A stretch of DNA of 38,171 bases, taken from NCBI GenBank assembly GCA_041655035.1, contig JBAZCN010000016.1, positions 1 through 38,171 of the forward strand, in the 5' to 3' direction. A program made the translations under genes and the position numbers. The notes below the pieces were generated by a model that saw nothing but the letters and a program-made list of their open reading frames with translations, was not told where the DNA came from and searched no databases. Source of the DNA: NAT127 sp041655035 (lineage in GTDB: Bacteria; Pseudomonadota; Gammaproteobacteria; Pseudomonadales; Porticoccaceae). Shown here piece by piece: positions 7,708 to 15,356 of the stretch (positions are counted from its first letter, which is position 1; each line of letters opens with the position of its first letter).

Positions 7708-7819
7708 TCTCTCTGTCGCATCCTGCTGGGGTCTTGTGCTCTGGTGTGGTCATCGGACTATCAATCATTACCCCGTTGCGGCAGCGGCGGGAAATTACAG
7801 ACAAGCCTCGAGGTGTAAA

Positions 7820-8038
7820 GTGACCGAATCAGCCCGAATCAAAGTACATGTCAACAAGAACGCCTGCTGCGCCTATGGCCTGTGTGCGGAAATCTGCCCT
7901 GAAGTGTACAAACTCGACGCCAATGGCATCGCCTACGTCGAAGAGGAGCTGGTACCCGAAGGGCTCGAGGAACTGGCGCGCGAAGGTGCCGCGGCCTGCC
8001 CTCAGCTGGCCATCAGCGTAACCGAACTGACGGACTGA
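7820..8038 (+). CDS. [3Fe-4S]-type ferredoxin (P450/Rieske electron carrier)
   Basis: This 72-residue acidic ferredoxin carries electrons from a reductase to the P450 and/or Rieske oxygenase. The cluster motif reads C16-x2-Y19-x2-C22 ... C60-P61. Tyr19 replaces the second Cys of a [4Fe-4S] motif, as in P450-associated [3Fe-4S] ferredoxins. Two further cysteines, C17 and C26 (ICPEVY), flank the site and are unusual. The start is placed at GTG 7820 because the family's N terminus begins there; the frame runs further upstream, but through the promoter region. It is a single-gene unit between two minus-strand genes, with its own promoter and a strong terminator. Confidence 0.88.
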   Translation: MTESARIKVHVNKNACCAYGLCAEICPEVYKLDANGIAYVEEELVPEGLEELAREGAAACPQLAISVTELTD

Positions 8039-8066
8039 ACACAGGTCGCCCTGTGTTGCTACCGCG

Positions 8067-8097
8067 ACGCCCTGTCAACCGACAGGGCGTTTTCATT
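8067..8097 (+). terminator. Rho-independent terminator of the ferredoxin gene
   Basis: ACGCCCTGTC and GACAGGGCGT form a perfect 10-bp stem with an AACC loop, followed by TTTTCATTT. It lies 28 bases after the ferredoxin stop codon. This is the clearest intrinsic terminator in the window. Confidence 0.9.
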
Positions 8098-8147
8098 TGA
8101 GGCCTGGCCGACGCCCCGCCAGGCCCGCTTCCTGCCCGCATCCACAT

Positions 8148-9293
8148 CTATCGGCCAATCTTCCGCAATCGCTCCACCTGGAGCCAGGCAAGCGCGCCAA
8201 CGGCCGCCACAGCAATGGCATGGCTCATGAACAGAAACACGAAGCGCGTCGAAGTATCCCCCAACGCCCGGGCAATGCCGTCCAGCAGCAACGGCGTGGC
8301 GAACTGGCCAAACGACGCCGCCATGGCAACCATGCCCATGGCTCCCATGACGCGGCTGGCGCTTACCGTCGTGGTCGCGCAGAAAAACAGATACGGCATC
8401 AGGAAGCCGTTGCCGACACCGATCGCCAGCAGCGCGAACAGGGTCATCGCCAGCGAGCCGGCGGCGGCCAGCAGGTAGTAGCCGAGTGCGCCGAGCGCAA
8501 GGGTGGCGAATACAAAGTAGCGGCCGAGCAGGCCGCGGACGCGGACGCCGAGGAAGCCGGTGACAAAACTCGCCGCGGTGAGACAGGAGACGGCGATGCC
8601 GATCTCCCGCGAACTGCCGATGCGGTTTTCCGTCATGAACAGGGCGATGTTCACCGGCACTGCATAAATCGCCAGCAGTTGCAGGAACACCGCCAGTGCC
8701 CACCAGTAGACCTGGAGCGGCAGGCGGGTGGACACCGCCACGGTGCGGGCCGAAGCCTGTGTCTTCGGCAGATGCATCATCACCAGGGCCAACACCCCCA
8801 GGCCGACGGCGTAGACGCCAAAGCCGTAGCGCCAGCTGTAGAGGGTGAGGTAGCCCACCAGGACATTGGCACAGACACCGAAGAAGCTGGTGACCGACGA
8901 TGACAGGCCCATCATCCGCAACCGTTCCCGCCCCTCGAAAAACTCCGCCACCAGCGCCGACGACATCGGCATCAGAATGCCAATGCCCACCCCCAGCAGC
9001 AGGCGCATCAAAAACAGCACATGAAAACTGCCGGCAAGACCGCCGCCCAGGCCGCCAAACACATAAAAGCACAGGCCGGCCACCAGCAATCGCCTGGAGC
9101 CGAGGCGCCGACTCAGCCACCCTGCCAACGGCGACACGAGCATCATGGTCAACGCCGGAGCAGTGAGCAGCGATTTGATCTGGGTCGGCGGGATATCGGG
9201 GAAGGCCGCGGCGATTTCCGCCATTGCCGGGGCAATGGCGGCACTGGCAAATACGGTCAGCAGTGAAACCGATAGAATCGTCACTCTCAGCAT
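8148..9293 (-). CDS. MFS permease
   Basis: This 381-residue major facilitator superfamily transporter has about 12 hydrophobic helices. The loop 'GWLSRRLGSRRLL' (about residues 58-70) is the family's motif A between helices 2 and 3, and 'RLLLGVGIGILMP' marks helix 4. There is no large soluble domain. It lies last in the minus-strand run SDR3-FAH-extradiol dioxygenase, but a 223-base gap with hairpins separates it from the extradiol gene. A role in uptake of the substrate, or export of a toxic intermediate, is inferred from context. Drug export is the main alternative. Confidence 0.88.
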   Translation of the reverse strand: MLRVTILSVSLLTVFASAAIAPAMAEIAAAFPDIPPTQIKSLLTAPALTMMLVSPLAGWLSRRLGSRRLLVAGLCFYVFGGLGGGLAGSFHVLFLMRLLLGVGIGILMPMSSALVAEFFEGRERLRMMGLSSSVTSFFGVCANVLVGYLTLYSWRYGFGVYAVGLGVLALVMMHLPKTQASARTVAVSTRLPLQVYWWALAVFLQLLAIYAVPVNIALFMTENRIGSSREIGIAVSCLTAASFVTGFLGVRVRGLLGRYFVFATLALGALGYYLLAAAGSLAMTLFALLAIGVGNGFLMPYLFFCATTTVSASRVMGAMGMVAMAASFGQFATPLLLDGIARALGDTSTRFVFLFMSHAIAVAAVGALAWLQVERLRKIGR

Positions 9294-9467
9294 GGCGGGC
9301 TCTCTGAAAACACCGCGGGGCGATACCCCATTCCCTCACAGCGGCTTGCGCTGTGAAACTGCTTGTCAGATGCAGGGGCCTTGACCTGCTGCCAGGCCGC
9401 GGCATCGCGGGCCGGGCCAGTTACCGCCAGGGCTGGCGCCAACGACATGGGGTCGCTGCAACGAACC

Positions 9468-9491
9468 AGGGGGAGCCTTGTGGCTCCCCCT
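9468..9491 (-). terminator. Hairpin downstream of the extradiol dioxygenase gene
   Basis: AGGGGGAGCC and GGCTCCCCCT form a perfect 10-bp stem with a TTGT loop, 25 bases after the minus-strand stop codon. The following bases GGTTCGTTG are poor in T, so termination may be weak. A second small stem (TCACAGCG/CGCTGTGA, around 9336-9356) lies before the MFS gene. Confidence 0.55.
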
Positions 9492-9516
9492 GTCGCAGGT
9501 CCGAAGGCCGTTGATC

Positions 9517-10449
9517 TCAGGCCAGTTCGAGATTGTCGGTAAAGCCGACTGGAACGTCGGGACCCCACAGATAGAAAGAGTCCTCCGGCCCGATATCGGA
9601 CGCCTGCCACTCCAGGTCGGCGGGGATATAGTCCATGCCACCGGAATATTCGGTCCAACTGCCCCAGGGATCGCGGACATAGTGGAAGTAGTTGGAACCG
9701 AGTACGTGCCGGCCCACCCCCCAGCTGTAGTCATAGCCATTGAGCGCCATGTGGTTGGCGCCGATACCCACCTCGTTGATGGAGGTCACTTCCCAGCTGG
9801 TGTGGTGCAGGCCGGGACCGGCACCGCCGAGCAGGGCAATGGTGTGGTGATCACTGCCATGGGGAGCGTGCATGAAGGCGACGATATCCAGCGAGCGGTC
9901 GGACAGGCGCAGGCCGAGCACATCGCGATAGAAATCGATGCTGGCATCGAGAGGACCGGTGAACATCGCCAGATGGGACAGGCGGCGCGGATGCGTCCGC
10001 TTGCTCTCGCTGCGCAACGGTGCGGCGCGCTTCTCGGTGGAGGAACCACCTTCCGAAACGAAAGGCGCCAGTTCGTCATTGCTGCTGCGGGGCAGGATAC
10101 GGATTTCCAGCGGCAGGCCAGCGGGATCCGCGAAACGGATCGCCTGGTCGTCACCGGTGAACGCCACACCCAGCTTGTCGAGATGCGCCTTGAAGCGCGG
10201 CAGGTCGTCAGCGAAGCAACCAAAACACAGCCCGGCAAGCTTTTTCGGCTCACCCTGGTTGATCACTCCCCAGCGCTGGGGATTCCCATGGCAATAAAGC
10301 CCGAGCGCTCCATCCTCTTCCTTCACGTCGAGGCCGAACAGGTCGAAATAGTGCCTGGCGACCGCGAGATCCGGCACGTTCATCACAAAATGATCCAGCG
10401 AATGCACCCCGAGTATGCCGGGGCGGCGGATATTCTGGCTATAGCTCAT
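9517..10449 (-). CDS. Type I extradiol ring-cleavage dioxygenase (VOC superfamily)
   Basis: This 310-residue enzyme opens a catechol ring next to the diol (meta cleavage) with Fe(II) and O2. Two VOC domains are visible, the first starting at 'HSLDHFVMNVPDL' (residue 16) and the catalytic second at 'LSHLAMFTGPLD' (158). Candidate iron ligands are His159, one His of the HHTSWEV pair (215/216) and Glu267 in WTEYSG, all in the expected spacing. Length is normal. The FAH-family gene ends 54 bases upstream, so the two are probably co-transcribed. Its likely substrate is the dihydroxylated product of the Rieske oxygenase plus an SDR. The exact catechol is not readable. Confidence 0.93.
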   Translation of the reverse strand: MSYSQNIRRPGILGVHSLDHFVMNVPDLAVARHYFDLFGLDVKEEDGALGLYCHGNPQRWGVINQGEPKKLAGLCFGCFADDLPRFKAHLDKLGVAFTGDDQAIRFADPAGLPLEIRILPRSSNDELAPFVSEGGSSTEKRAAPLRSESKRTHPRRLSHLAMFTGPLDASIDFYRDVLGLRLSDRSLDIVAFMHAPHGSDHHTIALLGGAGPGLHHTSWEVTSINEVGIGANHMALNGYDYSWGVGRHVLGSNYFHYVRDPWGSWTEYSGGMDYIPADLEWQASDIGPEDSFYLWGPDVPVGFTDNLELA

Positions 10450-10503
10450 GACTGCTAGCTCCTCTTATCGGTTTTATGTTCGGGTTGCCCCGCTGCGGGA
10501 CGC

Positions 10504-11364
10504 TTACTGCTCGTCCTCGATGCCATTGCGCAGCAGGCCGAGCCCCTCGATCTCGACTTCGCAGATGTCGCCGGGCTTCATGTACAGCGGCGGCTTGTGG
10601 AAATGGCCGACACCGGAGGGCGTACCCATGATGAACAGATCGCCCGCTTCCAGGGTGATGGCCTGGCTCATCAGCGAAATCACCGTGGCGACATCGAAAA
10701 TCAGCTGGTCGGTATTGGAGCGCTGCACCACCTGACCGTTGAGGCGGGTTTCGATCTTCAGGCCGCTGGCGCCGACAGGCACTTCGTCGGGCGTCACCAG
10801 GGTGGGGCCGAAGGCGCCGGTAGCGTCGAAGGTCTTGCCCACCGTCCACTGGCTGGTGCGGATCTGGTAATCGCGGATCGAGCCGTCGTTGAATACCGAG
10901 TATCCGGCGACGTACTCGAGGGCATCGGCGACGGCGATATGGCGTCCGCCCTTGCCGAGCACCACCGCCAGCTCACCCTCGTAGTCGAGCTGGTGGGAGA
11001 TGCGCGGGCGAACGATATTGGCATCGTGGCCGAGCAGGCTGCTGGCGAAACGGGTAAAAATGGTGGGGTAGTCCGGCAGTTCGAGGCCGGCTTCCTTGGC
11101 GTGGTCCTTGTAGTTGAGACCCAGGCAGAAAATCTTGGGCGGCTGGCTCAGCGGCGGCAGCACGTCGACCTGGTCGATGGCGACGGGCTTGCCCTTGGCG
11201 AGAGCCTCACCGGCCTTGGCGAGGGCCGCGGAGCCCTGGCGCACCAGCGCATCGAGGTTGCCGGGATAGCCGGCATCGGTCGCGGTCAGGCCGACAAAGC
11301 TGCCATCGTTGCCGGCAACCGCCAGCCCTTCTTTACCGTCTTGCTTGAATGATAGAAAGCGCAT
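10504..11364 (-). CDS. Fumarylacetoacetate hydrolase (FAH) family protein
   Basis: This 286-residue protein has an FAH/HpaG-type catalytic fold. Enzymes of this family hydrolyse C-C bonds, or hydrate, decarboxylate or isomerise oxo-dienoates formed after ring cleavage. The family core 'FCLGLNYKDHA' starts at about residue 79. The metal ligands Glu129 and Glu131 (YEGELAVV) and Asp160 (FNDGS) are present. A 70-residue N-terminal region precedes the core, as is common. It is followed by the extradiol dioxygenase gene 54 bases later, so it probably acts on the ring-cleavage product or a later intermediate. Which of the family's reactions it performs cannot be told. Confidence 0.92.
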   Translation of the reverse strand: MRFLSFKQDGKEGLAVAGNDGSFVGLTATDAGYPGNLDALVRQGSAALAKAGEALAKGKPVAIDQVDVLPPLSQPPKIFCLGLNYKDHAKEAGLELPDYPTIFTRFASSLLGHDANIVRPRISHQLDYEGELAVVLGKGGRHIAVADALEYVAGYSVFNDGSIRDYQIRTSQWTVGKTFDATGAFGPTLVTPDEVPVGASGLKIETRLNGQVVQRSNTDQLIFDVATVISLMSQAITLEAGDLFIMGTPSGVGHFHKPPLYMKPGDICEVEIEGLGLLRNGIEDEQ

Positions 11365-11396
11365 GAGTGGATCGTCCCCTTAAGTGGATCGCTGTG

Positions 11397-11426
11397 CGCC
11401 AGGGCCGCTTTGCCTCTGCCCTGGCG
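11397..11426 (-). repeat. 9-bp hairpin in the leader of the FAH-family gene
   Basis: CGCCAGGGC and GCCCTGGCG pair perfectly around a 12-base loop, 32 bases before the minus-strand start codon. A further GCGCCGCT/AGCGGCGC pair lies nearby at about 11490-11515. Either could be a leader structure or the terminator of the upstream SDR gene. No T-run is seen. Confidence 0.4.
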
Positions 11427-11533
11427 TTGATAATGGCGCCTGCCCGCGCACGACGGCGGCATGGCTACCCTGGTCAACCTGTGTGGCCCGGCGCCGCTCC
11501 ACGATGGAAGCGGCGCTGGCCGACGAGAGGCTG

Positions 11534-11539
11534 ATTATA
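11534..11539 (-). promoter_or_regulatory. Candidate -10 box for the FAH/extradiol unit
   Basis: A perfect TATAAT on the minus strand, preceded by GTG (GTGTATAAT), lies in a short AT-rich patch of the 235-base gap between the SDR3 and FAH genes. No good -35 box is present at 17 bases, so an activator may be needed. Confidence 0.35.
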
Positions 11540-11599
11540 CACTTTCCGCCCTATTTGTGCATTTATAGCACTGAGGCGGCCCGAGCGGCATGATCTGGA

Positions 11600-12379
11600 T
11601 CAGCCGTAGATCTTACCACCATCGACCGGCAGCAACGAACCGGTCAAAAACGCGCCCGCCCTCGAGCTCAGGTAGATAACCGCTCCGACGATGTCTTCTT
11701 CGGTGCCGAGACGCTTGCGGGGAATGCTGGCGAGGATGGCGCGGGCGATCTCCTCGGGCGGCTCGTAGCCAATATCGGAAGGGAAGACGCCCGGGGCGAT
11801 GGCCACCACGTTGATGTGATCCGGCGCCAGATACTTGGCCAGGGCGCGGGTAAGATGGTGGACCCCGGCCTTGGAGGCACAGTAGGAGTAATACTCGATA
11901 TTGGCGTTTTCGACCCCGCCGGCGGAACCGATATTGATGACCCGCGCCGGATCCTCATCGGTGCCGGAGGCCCGCAGCAGTGGTCGCAACTTCTGGATCA
12001 TGAAGAACGGCGCCTTGAGGTTGATGTTCACCGGGCCATCCCAGCCCTCCTCGGTGACCTCGTCGAGGGCTTGCAGGGTCAGCAATCCGGCATTGTTGAT
12101 CAGGATGTCGAGCTGTGATTCCTGCGCCTTGAGCTGCTCGACGATGGCGTCGATACCGGCCATGGTCGACAGGTCGCCGGGAATGAACACGCACTGTCCC
12201 TGCCGGGACAGCTCCGCCGCCGCCTCGGCGCCCTTGTCCCTGTTGCGACCGACGATATAGGTTTTGACCCCGGCCTGCACCAGACCGCGGGCAATCATCA
12301 GGCCAATGCCGTTGGTACCACCGGTAATCAGCGCCGTTTTCCCGGATACAGAAAAAAGTTTGTTCAGCACATCACTCAT
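11600..12379 (-). CDS. Short-chain dehydrogenase/reductase (RhlG-like), copy 3
   Basis: This 259-residue classical SDR has TGGTNGIG (19-26), NNAG (95-98), Ser152, Tyr166 and Lys170. It clearly resembles the two SDRs at 3531-5144, with the same opening (LFSVSGKTALITGG) and ending (LPVDGGK), so the three are likely duplicates that diverged. It is the first gene of the run leading to the FAH-family protein, the extradiol dioxygenase and the MFS permease. That context favours a role as cis-dihydrodiol or hydroxy-acid dehydrogenase just before ring cleavage (inference). The start ATG is backed by a minus-strand -10 box about 125 bases upstream. Confidence 0.92.
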   Translation of the reverse strand: MSDVLNKLFSVSGKTALITGGTNGIGLMIARGLVQAGVKTYIVGRNRDKGAEAAAELSRQGQCVFIPGDLSTMAGIDAIVEQLKAQESQLDILINNAGLLTLQALDEVTEEGWDGPVNINLKAPFFMIQKLRPLLRASGTDEDPARVINIGSAGGVENANIEYYSYCASKAGVHHLTRALAKYLAPDHINVVAIAPGVFPSDIGYEPPEEIARAILASIPRKRLGTEEDIVGAVIYLSSRAGAFLTGSLLPVDGGKIYG

Positions 12380-12679
12380 CGATTACACCCTTCTAGGTAT
12401 TGTGAGCGCCACCAGGGCGCGAGGACACTCAGGAAAAAGCCGAATGCTGGATCCGGGAAGCGGCCAGGTGCGGGAGGCTTCGGCGGATTTCAAGGCCGCA
12501 CAGTTTATACACAGTCGATCGGACGACGCAACCGAACCACCACCGGGAGGACCGCCCGCCGCTACCCGTCCGCGCCGCACACACACAGCACATTGTGTGG
12601 CACACTTGCACTTCGTGCCCGGCCGGCAACGGGCCGGCGACCACCCACTGACGACCGCCACTATATATTGCAGACCGCC
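12380..12679. promoter_or_regulatory. Divergent intergenic region between SDR3 and enoyl-CoA hydratase genes
   Basis: This 300-base gap has no convincing gene. On the minus strand a TATAAA (12504-12509) preceded by TGTG, with TTGCGT 16 bases upstream, could be the SDR3 promoter. A CA-rich tract with short dyads (GCACTTCGTGC, about 12605-12620) precedes the enoyl-CoA hydratase. The plus-strand promoter is not obvious. Confidence 0.4.
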
Positions 12680-13453
12680 ATGACCGCCGTAGAACGCCAC
12701 GACATCCAATCCTGCGCCGTGCTCACCCTCAATCGCCCGGCGGTCCGCAACGCCATGAACGACGAGGTGGTCAGCGCTCTCGAACAGCATCTCGACGCCA
12801 TCGCCGCCAGTGAACTCAGGGCCGTCATCATTACCGGCAGCGGCAAGGGGTTTTGCGCCGGTACCGACTTGAAGGAAATGATGGCGCTCGGCTACGAGGG
12901 CTACCAGCAACGCATTGGCCGCATGCACCGCCTGCTCGGGCGCCTGCGCGAATTCCCCTGCATCTCCATTGCCGCCGTCCACGGCCCCGCCCTCGGCGGT
13001 GGCACCGAACTGGCCGGCGCCTGCACTTTCCGGGTAGCCAGCCCCGACGCGCTGTTCGGCCTGCCTGAAATTCTCCTCGGGGTGATGCCTTGCTACGGCG
13101 GCACTCAGAATGTCACCCGGCTGATAGGCGAAAGCAGGGCCCTCGACCTGATGCTCACCGGCCGCACCATCGACGCCGATGAGGCTCTGTCCATGGGCCT
13201 GATCAACCGTATCAGTGGCGAGCACCAAAGCGCCCTCGACGCTGCACTGGCGCTGGCCGGCCAGGTCTCCGGCTTCAGCGCCGTCGCCCAGCGGGCGATC
13301 CGCACCGCGACACTGGCTGCCGGCGCGGGAGATATCGCCGCCGGTCTTGCCATCGAACGGCAGCAGGCGGCGATCGCCTTCGCCAGCGAGGATGCCAGGG
13401 AAGGAGTCGGCGCCTTCCTGGCAAAGCGCGAGCCCCGCTTCCGCGACCGCTAG
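12680..13453 (+). CDS. Enoyl-CoA hydratase/isomerase (crotonase) family
   Basis: This 257-residue crotonase-fold enzyme would hydrate 2-enoyl-CoA or catalyse a related step of beta-oxidation. Both catalytic glutamates of true hydratases are present: Glu110 (GGGTELAGA) and Glu130 (FGLPEILLG). The oxyanion-hole segment is 'GFCAGTDL' (58-65). ATG 12680 is chosen over an in-frame ATG 87 bases upstream because 'MTAVERHDIQSCAVLTLNRP' begins exactly where family members do. Beta-oxidation of the side chain or opened ring fits both this gene and the acyl-CoA dehydrogenase. It is followed after 73 bases by the symporter pair. Confidence 0.92.
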   Translation: MTAVERHDIQSCAVLTLNRPAVRNAMNDEVVSALEQHLDAIAASELRAVIITGSGKGFCAGTDLKEMMALGYEGYQQRIGRMHRLLGRLREFPCISIAAVHGPALGGGTELAGACTFRVASPDALFGLPEILLGVMPCYGGTQNVTRLIGESRALDLMLTGRTIDADEALSMGLINRISGEHQSALDAALALAGQVSGFSAVAQRAIRTATLAAGAGDIAAGLAIERQQAAIAFASEDAREGVGAFLAKREPRFRDR

Positions 13454-13526
13454 CACCGTTTTCGCACCAACATGCAACCGACGACATTGACCAATAGCCT
13501 GTTTTGCCAATAACAAGAGAGCCTCT

Positions 13527-13802
13527 ATGAAACGATCCGATATCCTCCGTATTCTCCTGGTCTGCGCCATCCTGGCGCCGCTGGTGGTGATCCAGACCGG
13601 CCCCGGGGCCGCTCCGGCATGGATGAACCAGCGACTCGCCGGCGTGCCGCTCACGGTAGTGGCCACCGCGTTGTGGTTTCTCGTGATGATGTCATTGACC
13701 GCACTGTTCGCCCGCCAGCAAACGGTTGCTGACAGGATCAGCGCCGCCAGGATCGCCGCCGACGGCGCCCTCGCCGACAAAAAGACCGGGGGCCAATCCT
13801 GA
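13527..13802 (+). CDS. Small membrane partner of the sodium:solute symporter
   Basis: This 91-residue protein has two hydrophobic helices (about 8-26 and 39-61), a Gln/Arg turn 'NQRLAGVPLT' between them and a charged C-terminal tail. Its layout matches the small DUF485/DUF3311-type proteins encoded directly before SSS-family symporters. Which of those families it belongs to cannot be decided by eye. Its TGA stop overlaps the symporter ATG by one base (TGATG), a strong sign of translational coupling and joint function. Confidence 0.75.
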   Translation: MKRSDILRILLVCAILAPLVVIQTGPGAAPAWMNQRLAGVPLTVVATALWFLVMMSLTALFARQQTVADRISAARIAADGALADKKTGGQS

Positions 13803-15301
13803 TGTCCGCCTCTATCGGTTACTTTTTCGTCACCATCGCCATCACCCTGGCGATCACCTTCTGGGCAGCGCGGCGCAACACCGGGCGGGCATCCTTCTAT
13901 GCCGCGGAGGGCCGCATCAGCGGTACCCAGAACGGCTTCGCCATTGCCGGTGACTATATGTCGGCAGGGACCATCCTCGGTATCGTCGGTCTCTACACCA
14001 TGGTCGGCGTCGACGTTTCCCTGTACTTTATCGCCCCCCTGGGCGGCCTCTGTCTCGGCCTCGCCATCCTGGTGGGGCCGTTGCGCCGGATGGGCAAGTA
14101 CACCCTCGGCGACGTGGTGCAGAGCCGGTTGCGGAATCCGCGCACCCGGGTGGTGCTCGGCGCCTGCACCATCACCATCTCGCTGATCAACCTGGTGGCC
14201 CAGATGGTTGGCGCCGGCGGTCTGATCTCCATCGTCTTCGGTCTCGAATTCAACCTGGCGGTGATCACCGTCGGCGCCCTGATGACCCTGTACGTGGCCT
14301 TCGGCGGCATGCTCGCCGCGACCTGGGTGCAGATCATCAAGGCGGCGGTGCTGGTCGGCGCGGTGGTGCTGCTGGCCCTGCTCTGCATCATCAAGGCCGG
14401 CAGCCTCGGCGAGCTCTACACCCTCGGCGATCGACCCCAGAGTTCGGGCCGCTCACTGTACGAATTCGGCGCCCTCAATCACGGACTGTTCTCGTCGATC
14501 TCCCTGGCGGTGGCCTCGGTGGCCGGCATGATGAGCATGCCGCACCTGCTGATCCGCTTCTTTACCGTGCCGGACGAAACCCAGGCCAAGCGCTCGCTGC
14601 TGGTGGGCACGCTGCTGATCGGCGGCACCATGGGCCTGGTGTTCCTGGTGGTCAGCCCGGCGAGCCTCGCCTGGGTGACCGGCAACCCCGCCTACCAGGA
14701 CGCCAGCGGCGCGGTGAGTGGCGGCTCCAACATGATCACCCTGCACCTGGCCCGGGAGCTGGGTGGCGATGTCTTCTTCGGGGTGATGAGCGCGGTCGCC
14801 TTCTCCACCATCCTCGCGGTGGTGGCCGGCCTGACGGTGGCCATCTCCTCCGCCACCTCCCACGACGTCTTCGCCGCCCTGCGCAACGCCGACAGCCCGA
14901 TGTCGGAACGCCTCGAAGTCGGTATCTTCCGCCTCGCCGCCCTGGTGACCTCCGCCGCCGCGGTGGGCCTGGCGATTGTCTTCCAGCACGAGAACCTCAC
15001 CTTCCTGATCGTGATGGGCCTCAACGTCGCCGCCAGCACCACTTTTCCGCTGTTGATGCTGGCCATCTACTGGCGCGGGCTGACCGCCGCCGGGGCAGTG
15101 GCGGCCGGTGTGGTGGGCCTGGTCAGCAGCGTCGGCCTGATCGTGCTGAGCCCGGCGTTCTGGGTCAAGGTGCTGGGCTACCCCGAAGCCGTGTTCCCCT
15201 CCGACTACCCGGCGCTGCTGTGCATGCCCCTGGCCTTCGCTGCCGCGTGGCTGGTCTCGCGCCTCGGCGCCCGCTCCGGACAGGTCGCCGAGAGCTATTG
15301 A
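13802..15301 (+). CDS. Sodium:solute symporter (SSS) family transporter
   Basis: This 499-residue integral membrane protein has about 13 hydrophobic helices and would import an organic acid with Na+. The first helix and the loop 'NTGRASFYAAEGRISGTQNGFAIAGD' are typical of the acetate/pyruvate-type branch of the family. 'GDYMSAGTILGIVGL' and 'PHLLIRFFTVPD' are further family words. It overlaps the small partner gene by one base. A carboxylate imported for the catabolic block, or a side product, is a fair guess. The ligand is not predictable from the sequence. Confidence 0.92.
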   Translation: MSASIGYFFVTIAITLAITFWAARRNTGRASFYAAEGRISGTQNGFAIAGDYMSAGTILGIVGLYTMVGVDVSLYFIAPLGGLCLGLAILVGPLRRMGKYTLGDVVQSRLRNPRTRVVLGACTITISLINLVAQMVGAGGLISIVFGLEFNLAVITVGALMTLYVAFGGMLAATWVQIIKAAVLVGAVVLLALLCIIKAGSLGELYTLGDRPQSSGRSLYEFGALNHGLFSSISLAVASVAGMMSMPHLLIRFFTVPDETQAKRSLLVGTLLIGGTMGLVFLVVSPASLAWVTGNPAYQDASGAVSGGSNMITLHLARELGGDVFFGVMSAVAFSTILAVVAGLTVAISSATSHDVFAALRNADSPMSERLEVGIFRLAALVTSAAAVGLAIVFQHENLTFLIVMGLNVAASTTFPLLMLAIYWRGLTAAGAVAAGVVGLVSSVGLIVLSPAFWVKVLGYPEAVFPSDYPALLCMPLAFAAAWLVSRLGARSGQVAESY

Positions 15302-15308
15302 TCCATCG

Positions 15309-15336
15309 CCCCCGCGACCATCTCAGGTCGCGGGGG
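15309..15336. terminator. Bidirectional hairpin between symporter and hydrolase genes
   Basis: CCCCCGCGACC and GGTCGCGGGGG form a perfect 11-bp stem with a 6-base loop between two convergent genes. It starts 7 bases after the symporter stop. There is no long T-run on either strand, so it is a probable rather than certain terminator. Confidence 0.65.
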
Positions 15337-15356
15337 TCGCTTGCCTCCTCCTGTGT

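Larger units (their letters stand above)
7423..7819. promoter_or_regulatory. Divergent control region between acyl-CoA dehydrogenase and ferredoxin genes
   Basis: This gene-free stretch of about 400 bases holds several signals, listed separately. They are a 12-bp dyad at 7453-7492, a pair of 16-bp tandem direct repeats at 7625-7656 and a sigma70-like promoter for the ferredoxin at 7680-7707. I see no convincing coding frame in it apart from an upstream extension of the ferredoxin frame. Confidence 0.6.

Noticed and set aside
12383..13780. Minus-strand open frame of 465 codons
   Set aside because: It covers the enoyl-CoA hydratase gene, whose catalytic residues are intact on the plus strand, and runs through a promoter region.
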